Source of the DNA: JAPHTQ01 sp050299175
GTDB taxonomy: Bacteria > Pseudomonadota > Gammaproteobacteria > Thiohalomonadales > Thiohalomonadaceae
Assembly (NCBI GenBank): GCA_050299175.1
Contig: JBNKVM010000009.1
Span: forward strand, 66,005 to 130,004
Length of the DNA stretch: 64,000 nt
Direction: 5' to 3'
The notes under the pieces were generated by a model. It was not told where the DNA came from. It saw only the letters and a list, made by a program, of their open reading frames with translations, and ran no database searches. Each line of letters opens with the position of its first letter. The stretch's first letter is position 1. Made by a program: the position numbers and the translations under genes. Shown here piece by piece: positions 1 through 7,680 of this stretch.

Positions 1-185
1 ATCACGCCGGTTTCGATATCGCCGTGGTGGCGGGACACTGTTATCTGTTGGAGTTTAACGTGCTGTTTGGTCTAGATGGTCTGCAATGCCAGGGTATTCG
101 GCTCAGCGATTATGTGATTCGTTACCTCGGTATTGAGGGTGACGAACCGACCAAACCAATCAGACCGCGCCCAATAGCCGCCTAG
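1..185 (+). CDS. 3' end of a gene, possibly ATP-grasp family (partial)
   Basis: An open frame runs from the left edge to a TAG at 183-185, giving the last 60 or so residues of a protein whose start lies outside the window. The fragment contains HCYLLEFNVLFGLDGL. A hydrophobic strand followed by an E-x-N pattern is typical of the metal-binding end of ATP-grasp ligases such as the RimK and glutathione synthetase families. Only this short stretch supports the guess and no nucleotide-binding region is visible. The tail is proline- and arginine-rich. About 107 bp of apparently empty sequence separates it from the next gene, so it probably belongs to a different transcript. Confidence 0.4.
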   Translation, partial: HAGFDIAVVAGHCYLLEFNVLFGLDGLQCQGIRLSDYVIRYLGIEGDEPTKPIRPRPIAA

Positions 186-292
186 GATTTTATCCCCCAA
201 AATTACCGTTTATTTCTCTATCTTTCGCTTCGTCGCAATTCCCTGTTGTCCTTCTCCTGGCTTGTCTATGGTAATTCCACCAAATATCAATC

Positions 293-1348
293 GTGGACAA
301 AGTCATGCGCAGGGTATTGCTAATCGCTGTACTGTTGTTTACCACAACCATTTCGGCGGAAGAGGAGCGCTACACGCTGACGCCCTCGCCGGTAATCGGC
401 TACGATCCTACCTATGGCTGGTTACTGGGTGCCGCGCTGTTCGTTTATCCGGATGAATCGGTGCCGGGAAACCGGGCAAGGCGCTATTTCGACATCCTGG
501 CCATGCATGTGGATAGCCCGGCATGGATGCTGCGTACCCACTATAAGCAGTACGCTTTGCTGCCCGGTACGAATTTCTCCCTGGAAGCGGTTTATTCCGA
601 TTTCTATGCCCCATGGTTCGGTGAAGGTGATTCAACTCCCGATGTTCCCCTGTACAAAATTGACCAGCAGTTTCTCTCCCTTCGTCCTGCATTTGAATTT
701 CCCATAACAGAAACAGTGGAATGGTCGCTGTTTGCCGATTATCGCCAGCGCACCGATCAGGGTGTGGATGGCGATACCTCGCTACATCTCTTCCCTGACG
801 AAACCACTACTGCTTTCGGCATAGGCCTGCGTAGCGACAGTCGAACCGATCGTTTTTCTCCGCTTGCGGGACACCTGGCTGAACTGCGCGTTTCGCGCCT
901 TGGCCCGGAGACCAGCGATCTCGTCGATGCAAAAGTTGTGTGGCAATTGGAAGGGGAGTGGCGTCAGTACGTGGCTATTAGTCACAACATCAGTTGGGCA
1001 GGGCGGTTAGCTGCTGGGATAAGCGATGGCGATCCTGGGTATCTATTCCGCTACGCCCTGGGCGGGGCAGAAAGGCTGCGTGGACTGGAAGGTAATCGTA
1101 TGCGTGGTAAACGCTACTGGTTGGTGCAGAACGAAATGCGCTATCCAATCTGGCGCTTTATTTCCGGTACCGCCTTCGTTGAGAGCGGAAGTGTAGGTGA
1201 GGAGAGCTACGGTGCATCACTAATAACTTACGGTGTTGGCCTACGTTTCGGTTTGCCACCCGATTATCGGGTCAAGCTGCGCTTCGATTTTGCCTGTACT
1301 GAAGGAGAGGAAACTCTCACCTATATCGATTTCGGGCATGCATTTTAG
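293..1348 (+). CDS. Omp85/BamA-type outer-membrane beta-barrel protein (POTRA-less)
   Basis: An exported protein of 351 residues. A signal peptide covers roughly residues 5-22, with cleavage after TISA. The rest reads as alternating beta strands. Two family signatures are visible: the D-x-R-T....P..G stretch around residues 182-193, and the RLRGLEGNRMRG region at 261-272 followed by NEMRYPIW, which corresponds to the conserved L6 (VRGF-like) loop of Omp85 barrels. There is no room for POTRA domains, so it resembles the single-barrel branch rather than BamA itself. The GTG at 293 and an ATG at 305 are both possible starts; neither has a clear Shine-Dalgarno sequence. It is the first gene of the envelope cluster and probably forms its outer-membrane part. 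The cargo is unknown. Confidence 0.75.
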   Translation: MDKVMRRVLLIAVLLFTTTISAEEERYTLTPSPVIGYDPTYGWLLGAALFVYPDESVPGNRARRYFDILAMHVDSPAWMLRTHYKQYALLPGTNFSLEAVYSDFYAPWFGEGDSTPDVPLYKIDQQFLSLRPAFEFPITETVEWSLFADYRQRTDQGVDGDTSLHLFPDETTTAFGIGLRSDSRTDRFSPLAGHLAELRVSRLGPETSDLVDAKVVWQLEGEWRQYVAISHNISWAGRLAAGISDGDPGYLFRYALGGAERLRGLEGNRMRGKRYWLVQNEMRYPIWRFISGTAFVESGSVGEESYGASLITYGVGLRFGLPPDYRVKLRFDFACTEGEETLTYIDFGHAF

Positions 1349-1360
1349 GAGGAGACGACA

Positions 1361-1957
1361 GTGTTCCATATCAGGGATATTAATTTGTTTTTGTTATTGA
1401 TGTTGTTCTACACCACGGTGTCAGCAGTAACACAGGAAGAAATGCGTGAGGTGCGTGAGCAGTTTAATAGCGGCCTGAGTAACGAGGACAACAACCAGGC
1501 GATCCATGACCGATTGCAGCAAATGATGATACATGAATCGGATAACCCATTGTTGCTGGTTTACTATGGTAGTACCGAAACTCTGCTGGGCAAGTATGCC
1601 TGGATGCCGTGGAACAAGCTGGGTTATGTCAATGACGGTATTGCTTATATCGAAAGGGCACTGCGCCTGGCAAACGAAGCCGAAGTATCAACATTCCATG
1701 AAATTAAACTGGTTGCCGCCAGTACTTATGTCGCGTTGCCGGAGATGTTCAATACCTTTGATAGTGGCAAGAAGTTAGTGAACGAATTACTCAAGGTACG
1801 CAAACAGAATCGTTGGCCGGACAGTTTTCTCTACTCTCTCTACAGTGCCGCAGCACAGGTGGCAGAGCATGATGACGACAAAGATGAAAAGGCGAAGTGG
1901 CAGGCACGCGCCTACGTGTTGGCCACAAATAAAACAGCAGAGGAAGCGCAACAATGA
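1361..1957 (+). CDS. Exported helical (TPR-like) protein of unknown function
   Basis: A protein of 198 residues starting at a GTG, chosen because a strong AGGAGGAG lies just upstream and overlaps the previous stop codon. Residues 1-22 form a signal peptide ending near TVSA. The mature part is predicted mostly helical and has short helix pairs (around LLLVYYGSTETLLGKYAW and IAYIERALRLANEAE) that look like degenerate tetratricopeptide repeats. No catalytic motif is visible. Its stop overlaps the start of the ABC ATPase, so it is translationally linked to the transporter. A periplasmic adaptor or scaffold for the export cluster is a reasonable inference; the family is not recognised. Confidence 0.6.
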   Translation: MFHIRDINLFLLLMLFYTTVSAVTQEEMREVREQFNSGLSNEDNNQAIHDRLQQMMIHESDNPLLLVYYGSTETLLGKYAWMPWNKLGYVNDGIAYIERALRLANEAEVSTFHEIKLVAASTYVALPEMFNTFDSGKKLVNELLKVRKQNRWPDSFLYSLYSAAAQVAEHDDDKDEKAKWQARAYVLATNKTAEEAQQ

Positions 1958-2625
1958 ATCCGTTAATCGAAATGCATGGTATCGGCAAGCACTACCATCT
2001 CGGCGAAACTGAAGTGTTGGCATTAAGTAATGTCGACTTGCAAGTTGAGCGTGGTGCCTTTGTGGCACTCAGCGGCCCATCCGGCAGCGGCAAGAGCACT
2101 CTGCTCAATATCTGTGGGCTTATCGATCACAGTAACGCCGGTAGCTATTTGCTGGAGGGGATCGATATTGCGAAACAAAAGCGGGCTTCACTGACACGGT
2201 TACGCCGTGAAAGTATCGGTTTTGTCTTTCAGAGCTTTAATCTGGTGCCGGTAATGACCGCCTATGAAAATGTGGAGTATCCATTACTGCTTAGCGGTGT
2301 GGCGCCAGCACAACGCAGGCAAAGGGTGAATGAAATTCTGGAACAGGTCGGGCTGGATAAATTCTCCCGTCACCTTCCCGATAAGCTCTCTGGCGGTCAA
2401 CGCCAACGTGTCGCCATTGCCCGTGCATTGGTGAAAAAACCTGTACTGATAGTTGCCGATGAACCAACCGCCAATCTCGATACCGCTACTGCCACCCAGG
2501 TGATCGACCTGATGCATGAACTGGGCCGCGAGATGGGGACGACCTTCCTGGTTGCCACCCATGACGAACGCATGACCAGCCGCTGCGAGCGGGTGGTGCA
2601 ACTGATTGACGGAGAAGTGCAATGA
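1954..2625 (+). CDS. ABC transporter ATP-binding protein, LolD/MacB type
   Basis: A 223-residue ATPase with all the standard elements in order: Walker A GPSGSGKST at 41-49, Q-loop FQSFN near 92, signature LSGGQ at 145-149, Walker B ending in the catalytic glutamate at 170 (VADEPT), and the H-loop ATHD near 206. Sequence and size place it with the LolD/MacB/FtsE group, whose members drive mechanical (non-pumping) permeases of the FtsX fold. It overlaps both neighbours by 4 bp, and the ATGA overlap with the permease argues strongly for a two-part machine. The substrate cannot be read from the ATPase. The LolA-like and barrel neighbours suggest lipoprotein or lipid traffic. Confidence 0.92.
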   Translation: MNPLIEMHGIGKHYHLGETEVLALSNVDLQVERGAFVALSGPSGSGKSTLLNICGLIDHSNAGSYLLEGIDIAKQKRASLTRLRRESIGFVFQSFNLVPVMTAYENVEYPLLLSGVAPAQRRQRVNEILEQVGLDKFSRHLPDKLSGGQRQRVAIARALVKKPVLIVADEPTANLDTATATQVIDLMHELGREMGTTFLVATHDERMTSRCERVVQLIDGEVQ

Positions 2626-3839
2626 AATGGTTACTCTTTGCTTGGAAGAATGTCTTTCGCAACAAGCGACGTACCGCGATTACCATGCTGCTGGCCGCCA
2701 TCGGTACGGCCGGTGTGTTGATGGCATCCGGCTTCGCCATGTACACCTACGATTCACTCAAGCAGATGTCGGCACGGCAGATCGGCTATGTGGTTATGGC
2801 CCATACTGACTATTTCGACAAGGATGAGGAGACGCCGCTGGAATTTGGTTTGAGTGGCAGCAAGGCGCTGACTGCTAAGTTGCTTAAGGATCGGCGTGTT
2901 TCGAGTGTGTTGCCTCGGCTGGGTTTTTCCGGACTGATCTCCAACGGTGAAAAATCGGCGATCTATCTCGGCAATGGTATTGAGCCAGAGGGCGAATTTC
3001 ACATCAACGGTGCGTTGACCAGGGTAGAAAAGGGACGACAGTTAAAATCTACTGCGGCAAGTGAAATACCTGAGGTGATGCTGGCGAAGGATCTGGCGCA
3101 CAACCTCAAGGCGAAGCCTGGCGACATACTGACTTTGCTCGCAACTACTGGTGATGGTGTGTTGAATGCTATCGACGTCAAACTCGTCGGTATCTATAGC
3201 ACCGGCGTACCGGAGATGGATGCACGGGCACTGATGACCACGGTTGCCACCGGTCAGGAGTTGCTGGTCAGCGATAAGGTTAGCTCGCTGGCGATCTACC
3301 TCTTTGACCTGGAAGGTACTCAGGCCTTTTATGAAGAGATGAAACAGAAACACCCCGATCTTGCCTTCAAGCGTTGGGATGAGCTGGCCTATTTCTATAA
3401 TCAGGTGCGCGAACTCTATGACCGCATCTTTGGCATGCTCGGCATGATTATTGTGGTGATGGTCTTCTTCGCCGTGGCCAATACTGTTTCTATGAGTGTG
3501 GCGGAGCGCACCCGTGAGATCGGCACCCTGGCGGCAATGGGTACACCTGTATGGCGCTTGATCTCCAACTTCGCCATGGAGTCTGGGATTATCGGTGTAC
3601 TTTCGGCTGTAGTAGGGTTGATCATCTCCGCCAGCGTTACCCTGCTGCTATATGTGTTCCCGGTGATGATGTCACCACCACCGGGGCGTACCGAAGGTTA
3701 TCCGCTTTATCTCTATTTCGATCCGGCGGTTTACGTTGAAGTCGCGCTGTTAATTGTCGTGGTCTCGGTCCTGGCGGCGCTGCTGGCGGCACGGCGTGGG
3801 GCGAACAAACCTATTGTGGAGGCACTACAACATGTCTGA
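2622..3839 (+). CDS. ABC transporter permease, FtsX/MacB/LolC fold
   Basis: A 405-residue inner-membrane protein with the four-helix layout of the FtsX fold: one membrane segment near residues 17-38, a large periplasmic MacB-PCD-like domain of about 230 residues, then three C-terminal segments (around 272-295, 318-348 and 372-392). The cytoplasmic motif VAERTREIGTLAAMG after the second segment is the conserved coupling helix region of this family. MacB and LolC/LolE work by pulling cargo out of the membrane or periplasm, so extraction of a lipid-anchored substrate is plausible. It overlaps the ATPase upstream by 4 bp and the LolA-like gene downstream by 8 bp. Confidence 0.9.
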   Translation: MKWLLFAWKNVFRNKRRTAITMLLAAIGTAGVLMASGFAMYTYDSLKQMSARQIGYVVMAHTDYFDKDEETPLEFGLSGSKALTAKLLKDRRVSSVLPRLGFSGLISNGEKSAIYLGNGIEPEGEFHINGALTRVEKGRQLKSTAASEIPEVMLAKDLAHNLKAKPGDILTLLATTGDGVLNAIDVKLVGIYSTGVPEMDARALMTTVATGQELLVSDKVSSLAIYLFDLEGTQAFYEEMKQKHPDLAFKRWDELAYFYNQVRELYDRIFGMLGMIIVVMVFFAVANTVSMSVAERTREIGTLAAMGTPVWRLISNFAMESGIIGVLSAVVGLIISASVTLLLYVFPVMMSPPPGRTEGYPLYLYFDPAVYVEVALLIVVVSVLAALLAARRGANKPIVEALQHV

Positions 3840-4596
3840 AAAATGTTCATCACGCATTTGCGCCTTTGCGTTAGGTATTTTCTTTTTCTTTCCTTTGCCG
3901 ACGCTTGCCGAAGCGGATGTGGCGGCGATGCTTAAACGTGCCGATGACTACCGGTTGGCCGATGCCGAGTCGCGGGTCGAGACTTTGGTCAGGCTTTACG
4001 ACCATGATCAGCTCGACAAGGAGAAACACTATACCGTTTACCTTAAACCGGGACGTCGTTCGTTGGTGCTGTTTCGCAGTGCCGGTGAGGTGGGGCAGAA
4101 GGTGTTGATGCTTGACGATGCATTCTGGATGTTGATGCCTGGTACCCATCGCCCTATTCGTATTACGCCAATGCAGAAGTTGCTGGGTGAGGCATCTACC
4201 GGTGATGTCACCACACTAACGTGGAGTGAGGATTATAGCGGCAAGATGGTGAATGCAAATTACAAAGGTGAATACTGTTCTGTTGATTGCAAACAGCTTG
4301 AACTGACTTCGATACGTAAGGGAACCAGTTATCAGCGTATCGAACTGTGGCTGAATAAAAACGATGTACCGCTTTATGCCCGTCTTTTTCTTCAGTCTGG
4401 ACGTTTGGCCAAGGAGGCGCGTTATCAGTTAGGGGAAATTAATGGCAGGCCACGCATTATCGAGATGACCCTGTTCGACAGTATCAATACCAATAAACGG
4501 ACCGAGATCGAATATCAATCGATGAAATCGGCCGATATTCCGGACAAGTTCTACAATCCAACCTACCTGTTACGTGAGAATCTGGAGGGGTGGTGA
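3832..4596 (+). CDS. Outer-membrane lipoprotein-sorting (LolA-like) periplasmic protein
   Basis: A 254-residue exported protein. The start chosen is the ATG at 3832, which overlaps the end of the permease gene; a longer reading frame begins inside that gene but would bury the signal peptide. Residues 1-26 are a signal peptide ending PTLA. The body matches the general pattern of the LolA/LppX-fold family annotated as outer membrane lipoprotein-sorting protein: a VYLKPGRRSLVLFRS strand, WMLMPGTHRPIRI, then a long run of beta strands ending in an EIEY strand and FYNPTYLLRENLEG. LolA-fold proteins carry acyl chains through the periplasm. Next to an FtsX-type transporter and a barrel, it looks like the shuttle of a dedicated route separate from LolCDE-LolA. 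Confidence 0.78.
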   Translation: MSEKCSSRICAFALGIFFFFPLPTLAEADVAAMLKRADDYRLADAESRVETLVRLYDHDQLDKEKHYTVYLKPGRRSLVLFRSAGEVGQKVLMLDDAFWMLMPGTHRPIRITPMQKLLGEASTGDVTTLTWSEDYSGKMVNANYKGEYCSVDCKQLELTSIRKGTSYQRIELWLNKNDVPLYARLFLQSGRLAKEARYQLGEINGRPRIIEMTLFDSINTNKRTEIEYQSMKSADIPDKFYNPTYLLRENLEGW

Positions 4597-5813
4597 GATC
4601 GTATCTTCTGTTAGTGCTGCTATTGCTGTCGGCCAATGTCGTGGCGCAAACCACGCTTGGTCTGCAGCTTTATGGCGAATCTGCAACATTACGTGACGAT
4701 AGCCTGTTCTCCTCCCCCGACGATTGGAGGCCCTTTGCAATGCAAAATAGCACTGGTGAACTCTGGCTGCGTTGGCAACGACGAGGTCTGGTGTTTGAAG
4801 GTGCACTGGATCAATATGCCACGGAAGGTGAATTACCCCGGGCACAGGGCCGGCTTAACGAACTCTATGCCGATTTTTCCACTGCCGATCTCGATTTCTC
4901 CATCGGTAAGAAAGTAGTTGGTTCTGGTATCGGTTACGGTTTTCGTCCACTCGATCTGATTCAGGGTGAGGACCGGCGTGCACTGCTGACCACAAGGTTG
5001 GAAGGGGCGCCGCTGTTGCAGGTGGAGCACATTAATGCTGATTCCAGCCTGTCATTGACCTGGTATAACCGCTTTGATGTAGACGAGGGCAGTATACGGC
5101 GGAATGACAATCAGGTGCTACTGCGTTACTACCATCTATGGGATGAACTGGAAGGCGAACTATTACTGCACTGGCACGAACAGCTCGGCGAAGCCTATGG
5201 AGCCGGGTTTACCTGGGTCGGCAGCATGGTGCTCGAACTGCATGGAGCATTGTTGTGGCAGCCACGACTGTTGCGTCGGCACCATACTCTGCTGGATGGT
5301 GGCAGTGTGTTGGCATCCGTGGACCCGTGGCAAACAATAGAGGCTAATGAGGACGGCCGTATTTTATTGGGTATGAACTGGAGTACCGAATCGGGTTACA
5401 CACTGCTATTGGAAATGTGGCATGACGGTAGCGCCATGAGCCACAGCGAGTGGCGGCAGTTATTTTTACTGGCTGCCGATCAGCGTACGCTACTCGGCTC
5501 TGCGCCCGATGCAGTAGTCTACGGTAACCTTGCCTGGGATAGCACTGCCTTCCAGGCAGCATCATTGCTGCGTGACAATGCGATGTTGCGCATATCCTAT
5601 GATGGTGAGCGTATTGACCCATGGTTCGATTTTCTGACTACGCCAGAGGACAGTGGATATGTGGTGACGCTGGGCACCGATTATGAGATTCGCCAGGGAC
5701 TGAAATTGAGTGCCAGTGTTCGCGGTTATGGCGGTCCGGATGATTCCGCCTATGGGCAACTGCCATTGATGACCACCGGTTTTCTACAGCTGAATGGCGA
5801 GATAGTATGGTAG
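4590..5813 (+). CDS. Predicted outer-membrane beta-barrel protein
   Basis: A 407-residue exported protein starting with GTG (4590, or the adjacent GTG at 4593), overlapping the end of the LolA-like gene. The signal peptide is about residues 1-20, ending VVAQ. The mature protein is a series of amphipathic strands rich in W, Y and alternating polar residues, and it ends in a terminal tryptophan (LNGEIVW), the usual C-terminal aromatic recognised during outer-membrane barrel assembly. Charged strands such as LDFSIGKKVVGSG and LQVEHINADSSL look porin-like. It may belong to a group of barrels seen near LolA-like proteins and ABC or RND exporters, but I cannot name a family. It would be a second outer-membrane component in the cluster. 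Confidence 0.65.
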   Translation: MVRSYLLLVLLLLSANVVAQTTLGLQLYGESATLRDDSLFSSPDDWRPFAMQNSTGELWLRWQRRGLVFEGALDQYATEGELPRAQGRLNELYADFSTADLDFSIGKKVVGSGIGYGFRPLDLIQGEDRRALLTTRLEGAPLLQVEHINADSSLSLTWYNRFDVDEGSIRRNDNQVLLRYYHLWDELEGELLLHWHEQLGEAYGAGFTWVGSMVLELHGALLWQPRLLRRHHTLLDGGSVLASVDPWQTIEANEDGRILLGMNWSTESGYTLLLEMWHDGSAMSHSEWRQLFLLAADQRTLLGSAPDAVVYGNLAWDSTAFQAASLLRDNAMLRISYDGERIDPWFDFLTTPEDSGYVVTLGTDYEIRQGLKLSASVRGYGGPDDSAYGQLPLMTTGFLQLNGEIVW

Positions 5814-5817
5814 AAAA

Positions 5818-6885
5818 ATGAACGAGAAGAATTTGAGTGAAGCTGCTTATCCTGGTCTGCCGTGGCAGATAGGGATCGTACTGTTGTTCAATACGGTGAT
5901 TGGTGTGACGCTGGCGCTGATGAACGGACAGGGTAATTTTAGTCTTTTTATCTGGCCATCGTTAATTTATTCCCACTCTATCGGCCTTTCTATCTTTTCC
6001 ATTATCCATCTGTTGGGGCTGCGCCACGGTAGCGACAAAAAGCGGGCGCCAGACATTGTCATCGGTATTGCTGTAGGTTCCGTGTTGGGAACTTTTATTG
6101 GCGGTTCTTTTACTGGAACCTTTGACTATCTATTGGCAAATGGCATGAGTGGACTTGGCGCCAATGTGATGTTGGGTATTATTTTTGGTAGCGCCATCGG
6201 TCACTATTTTTTTTCCACCTACAAAATGACCGGGGCGAAACTGGAGTTACAGCAGCGTGAAAACCAACAGCTTAGCGCCGAGAAAGAACTAGCTGAGACG
6301 CAACTGCGCCTGTTGCAGGCACAAATCGAACCGCACTTTCTGTTCAATACACTTTCCAATATTCACAGTTTGATCGAGACGGATCCCCACCGCGCCTCGT
6401 CAGTGCTGGAATCATTTAGCGATTACCTGCGTGCCTCATTACGCCGTAGTCGCGAGGGCGACATGACATTGGGCGATGAGTTGACTTTAATTGATGCCTA
6501 TATGGATATCCAGCAGGCTCGTATGGGTGAACGCCTGAATTTCAAAGTAGATCTTGCTGAAGATTTACTGAGCATGCCATGTCCGCCGATGCTGGTACAG
6601 CCGCTGGTGGAGAACGCAGTGGTCCACGGCATCGAACCACAGGTCGATGGAGGGAATGTTGAATTAAGTGCCATGGCAAACAATGAAGGGTTGTGTATCA
6701 CAGTAATCGATACTGGTGTCGGGTTGGCGGGCGTCACGGCAGGGAATGGCCTGGCGCTGGAAAATATTCGTGCCCGCTTGCAGGCGTTGTACGGCGATGC
6801 TGCAAATCTGGCAATCAACAAAGTTGAACCGCATGGAGTTGAGGTGGTACTGCTCCTGCCATTGGAGAAAAACAATGAGCGCTGA
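5818..6885 (+). CDS. Sensor histidine kinase, LytS/YehU family
   Basis: A 355-residue membrane kinase. About four hydrophobic segments occupy residues 18-135, followed by a short coiled coil (140-165). The LytS-type His_kinase box follows, QAQIEPHFLFNTLSNI, with the predicted phosphorylated His at 173. An HATPase_c domain lies at the C-terminus, with N-box LVQPLVENAVVHGIEP and G-box DTGVGL / GNGLALENI. It starts only 4 bp after the barrel gene and overlaps the response-regulator gene by 11 bp, so it is probably co-transcribed with both. The membrane region has little periplasmic mass, suggesting it senses envelope or membrane state directly. This is inference. Confidence 0.9.
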   Translation: MNEKNLSEAAYPGLPWQIGIVLLFNTVIGVTLALMNGQGNFSLFIWPSLIYSHSIGLSIFSIIHLLGLRHGSDKKRAPDIVIGIAVGSVLGTFIGGSFTGTFDYLLANGMSGLGANVMLGIIFGSAIGHYFFSTYKMTGAKLELQQRENQQLSAEKELAETQLRLLQAQIEPHFLFNTLSNIHSLIETDPHRASSVLESFSDYLRASLRRSREGDMTLGDELTLIDAYMDIQQARMGERLNFKVDLAEDLLSMPCPPMLVQPLVENAVVHGIEPQVDGGNVELSAMANNEGLCITVIDTGVGLAGVTAGNGLALENIRARLQALYGDAANLAINKVEPHGVEVVLLLPLEKNNER

Positions 6886-7636
6886 ACTGCGTGCTCTGAT
6901 TGCCGATGACGAAGAGAATCTGCGTGCCGCACTGCGCCGTCGCTTGAATGAGGTGTGGCCGGAATTGGCGATTGTTGCCGAGGCACGTGATGGTACTGAG
7001 GCGCTTGAGCTGGCGGCAGAATACGAACCTGAGATCGCCTTTCTTGATATCCGTATGCCTGGCCTGGATGGTCTTGAAGTGGCGCGACGGCTCAGTGGTC
7101 GTTGTCATCTGGTATTTGTCACCGCCTACGACGAATACGCGGTGAGTGCCTTTGAACGTGACGCGGTGGATTACTTACTTAAGCCAGTGACCTCAGCGCG
7201 TTTGGCGCAGACTGTAGGTCGTTTGCAGCAACGTATACAGAATGCACCATCGAATCAGTTTGACGAATTGCTTGAACAACTGGCGCAGAAGCTGCGTGGA
7301 ACGGAGCGGCAGTCTTTACAGTGGATACGTGCAGGGGTGCGTGACGAGGTAAAGCTGGTTCCTGTGGATGAGGTTTGTTGTTTTATTTCCGCTGACAAAT
7401 ACACCACAGTAATTACTACCGAAGATGAATTGCTTATACGCAAGCCGCTGAAGGAGTTGGAGGCCGAGCTGGATCCGCAGCGTTTCTGGCGAGTGCACCG
7501 CGGTGCTATTGTCAACCTCAGGCACGTCACGAGTTGCCGTCGTGACGATGAAGGGCATGTATGGCTGAGTGTGTCAGGGGTGAAGAATGAACTGACAGTG
7601 AGTCGTAGCTATGCTCACCGATTCAGACAGATGTAA
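6875..7636 (+). CDS. Response regulator with LytTR DNA-binding domain
   Basis: A 253-residue response regulator. The ATG at 6875 is the start because it gives a complete receiver domain (acidic pair DDE at 11-13, phosphorylated Asp at 58 in FLDIRMPG, conserved Lys in DYLLKPV) and overlaps the kinase gene. A LytTR domain fills the C-terminal 100 residues, with the family pattern KLVPVDEVCCFISADKYTTV, FWRVHRGAIVNLRHV and LTVSRSYAHRFR. LytTR proteins bind imperfect direct repeats upstream of target promoters. With its kinase it probably controls the preceding envelope genes, but I saw no convincing repeat pair in the 107 bp upstream of 293. A hairpin follows the stop. Confidence 0.92.
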   Translation: MSAELRALIADDEENLRAALRRRLNEVWPELAIVAEARDGTEALELAAEYEPEIAFLDIRMPGLDGLEVARRLSGRCHLVFVTAYDEYAVSAFERDAVDYLLKPVTSARLAQTVGRLQQRIQNAPSNQFDELLEQLAQKLRGTERQSLQWIRAGVRDEVKLVPVDEVCCFISADKYTTVITTEDELLIRKPLKELEAELDPQRFWRVHRGAIVNLRHVTSCRRDDEGHVWLSVSGVKNELTVSRSYAHRFRQM

Positions 7637-7643
7637 TAATTTC

Positions 7644-7669
7644 CCCGAAAGCGGGTATCCGCTTTCGGG
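7644..7669. terminator. Hairpin between convergent genes (probable terminator)
   Basis: A perfect 11-bp stem (7644-7654 with 7659-7669) closes a GTAT loop, between the response-regulator stop and the stop of the convergent chemoreceptor gene. There is no long T run on either side, so termination may be weak or assisted. Confidence 0.55.
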
Positions 7670-7680
7670 ATGGCATACGG

